Notes under the pieces: model-generated
The model's input: the letters and a program-made list of their open reading frames with translations, nothing else
Databases searched by the model: none
Told to the model about the DNA's origin: nothing
From: Rotaria sp. Silwood1
Taxonomy: Eukaryota; Rotifera; Eurotatoria; Philodinida; Philodinidae
Direction of reading: 5' to 3'
Assembly (NCBI GenBank): GCA_905250075.1
Contig: CAJNOP010000001.1
Coordinates: forward strand, 2,125,912 to 2,189,911
DNA: 64,000 nt
Part shown: piece after piece, positions 62,117-64,000 of the stretch
Position numbering within the stretch: the first letter of the stretch is position 1
Layout: each line of letters opens with the position of its first letter
Position numbers and translations under genes: made by a program

Positions 62117-64000
62117 ATGGTTGACTCATCATACGTAGATACATTTGATAGTGGACTTTTTGATAGCAATGAAAGAATAAATGATAATGTAAATCCATTG
62201 TCATCATTATTTCTTTCTTCTTCACCAGTTTTTTCATCAAATGAATTTTCTTTACCAACAACAGAAAATTCTTCATTATCAAATAATGAAGAAGAAAATA
62301 AAATAAAAAAACGTAAGAATGAACAAAAAACTGATTTAAATGAAACTAAAAAATCTAAACAAGCACCATCATATATGAGAAGAAATATTCGTCATCTATT
62401 AAAAAATGATCAATTACAAGTTGATACATTATCAGCACTCAAAGCTGAACAAGATCGTCTTAAACGATTGGAAGAAATTAACAAAGATTATCAACAATTT
62501 AACCATATGTATACTCAGATACCAACAAATTATTCTCTTCAATTGAAAAAAACAACAAATGACCAAGAATGTATTGTTTTGGATGATGATGATGATAATG
62601 ATGAAAATGAACAAGAAAATTTATCAACGTTAATTAATAATCCAGGTATAAGTTAAGCATGGGTTCATTTTGATTAATTGCGGTAGAAGTTATTTGTAAA
62701 TTCTCAAAAGATGAAGAAATACAGATTGATACACTTCTTAAACTCTATTCTTTTACTTATCACAGACTGTGATTGACAAAAGTGCCTGTTATACTATATC
62801 GAATACAGAAAATGTCTAATTTTTTTCGTATGTAATTCAACTTCTATTAGCAAGCATGTTTCATAAGAATATCTGCCATTTCTGTTCTAAAGTTTTAATG
62901 GATATCTCAAACATTTGAAAATTATGAAGTGAAACCTTTGAATTAATTTCTAAAAGAAAACGACATTAACCTGTATCAACATAAATTGAATTCTAGTGAC
63001 GACCGATAATCTGATAGCTATGAATATTGCTTTCTTTTTTTTTACAACTCTATTTACTAATTCAAATCTTCTGTCTTTTTAATAATACCTCTCAACGAGA
63101 CAGAAATTTTAGATGATCTTTATCTTTATTTAAGGTTACATGCCGTACATTTTTGCGATTATAGACAAACAATCCATAAAGAATATTAAATGAAATTTCG
63201 CATTTAATTACTCATACTATTTTATATTTTGAAAATATTCGAACCGTTATGCCATTGTACTGGAGATACGAAACGTCAAGCGTCGTATAGATTAGTCTCT
63301 TTAGAAACAAAAAAATTGAGTTTCGATTAATCTAGTCAAACTGTTTTAGAACTTATTATTATTTTTATAAAAGCCTAAGAAAACCAAAATATTAAAACTA
63401 AATATATTCATGTATAGATACAAGTACAAGAAGAGTCAATAATGATGATAATGATGATAGCGATTCTGATGTTCAATCTATTGATGGTAATACTGACTTT
63501 GTAAATGACAAATTAAGTAAAAGGCTACAACGTTTACATGTTGATGATCGTATTAATATACCAGATGATAATGGTAATAAATATTTATAACAGATAACAG
63601 ACTATTCTTTTAATATCTAGGTAATATATTAATTAATATCAATCATCCAAGTGATGATCGTGATTTGTATATATCAAAACATCTTAGTTCGATTCTTAAA
63701 CCTCATCAAATCGGTGGCATACGTTTTATGTATGATAATATTGTTGAATCTCTTCAACGTTTTCAAGCAACACCTGGTCTTGGTTGTATTCTTGCACATT
63801 CAATGGGTTGTGGAAAAACCTTACAAGTACAACAACAAAAACACATAAATTTCATTCTAAATATTTGACGATTGTTGCCTGTTTTTTTTCAGGTAATTAC
63901 ATTCATTGATATTTTATTACGTTATACAACAGCAAAATCAGTTCTTATCGTTGTACCAATAAATACAATACAAAATTGGGCTAGTGAATTTAATCGTTGG
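62117..64000 (+). CDS. rad54l2: SNF2-family ATPase, RAD54L2/ARIP4-like, 5' part only
   Basis: Exons 62117-62645, 63418-63573, 63621-63826 and 63893 to beyond the window edge; 333 codons visible. The N-terminal 225 residues are disordered, with Ser-rich, basic (KKRKNEQ) and poly-Asp/Glu runs. The SNF2 core starts with [20 protein letters not shown] (motif Q region), then [15 protein letters not shown]: the Walker A SMGCGKT lies at residues 289-295, where relatives read SMGLGKT. It continues [35 protein letters not shown] (motif Ia), then is cut. The [10 protein letters not shown] and [11 protein letters not shown] text fits RAD54L2/ARIP4 better than ATRX. ARIP4 is a nuclear chromatin-associated translocase that modulates nuclear-receptor transcription and TOP2 adducts. 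The large 772-bp first intron shows no gene. Confidence 0.88.

Noticed and set aside
1..64000. tRNA, rRNA and bacterial-type operon features
   Set aside because: No convincing tRNA B-box with a foldable cloverleaf, no rRNA text, and no Shine-Dalgarno or operon spacing. All genes have eukaryotic structure.

Overview
The window is eukaryotic and animal. Genes are split by GT-AG introns, most of them only about 50-85 bp, the DNA is strongly AT-rich, and the recognisable proteins are metazoan: a full-length Dicer, a CK2 regulatory subunit, MARCHF5, ODF2/cenexin, a rhodopsin-family GPCR, an egghead-type mannosyltransferase, mitochondrial ClpP and a RAD54L2/ARIP4-like SNF2 ATPase. A rotifer, probably a bdelloid, would fit the tiny introns, AT-rich coding style and lineage-restricted proteins. 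That assignment is inference; nothing here names the species. Two assembly gaps are present (10 N at 8074-8083 and 100 N at 59176-59275).

Layout. 1.05-4.1 kb: egghead-like glycosyltransferase (+) and casein kinase 2 beta (+). 4.1-7.1 kb: non-coding, with one copy of a dispersed repeat. 7.1-9.9 kb: GNAT acetyltransferase (-) and MARCHF5 (+). 10.1-21.5 kb: a 20-exon Dicer (+) of about 1985 aa. It has intact PAZ, RNase IIIa, RNase IIIb and dsRBD regions, but a helicase whose motifs I, III, V and VI are degraded. 22.9-27.8 kb: a 91-aa EF-hand-like protein (+), a 3.4-kb desert, and a secreted collagen-like protein (-). 30.5-35.7 kb: ODF2/cenexin (-, 11 exons). 35.7-45.5 kb: a 9.8-kb gene desert containing two long inverted-repeat (foldback) elements. 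45.5-52.2 kb: a peptide-type GPCR (+), an 82-aa Gly/His/Asn-rich orphan (+) and a cysteine-rich type II membrane protein (+). 52.4-55.8 kb: ClpP (-), divergent from a small two-exon orphan (+), then a coiled-coil orphan (-). 55.8-62.1 kb: non-coding, dominated by a 1.84-kb palindrome built from twelve ~165-bp units, followed by the second copy of the dispersed repeat. 62.1 kb to the edge: the first four exons of the RAD54L2-like gene (+).

The genes are unrelated housekeeping and signalling genes, not a pathway cluster. The most notable biology is the Dicer with an apparently disabled helicase. The most notable structure is the abundance of decayed inverted repeats: four of the five long Dicer introns, a long ODF2 intron and the intergenic deserts all contain one. 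Transcribed inverted repeats of this kind could form long hairpin RNA, but whether they do is untested. I saw no tRNA, rRNA, CRISPR array, or recognisable transposase or reverse transcriptase gene.
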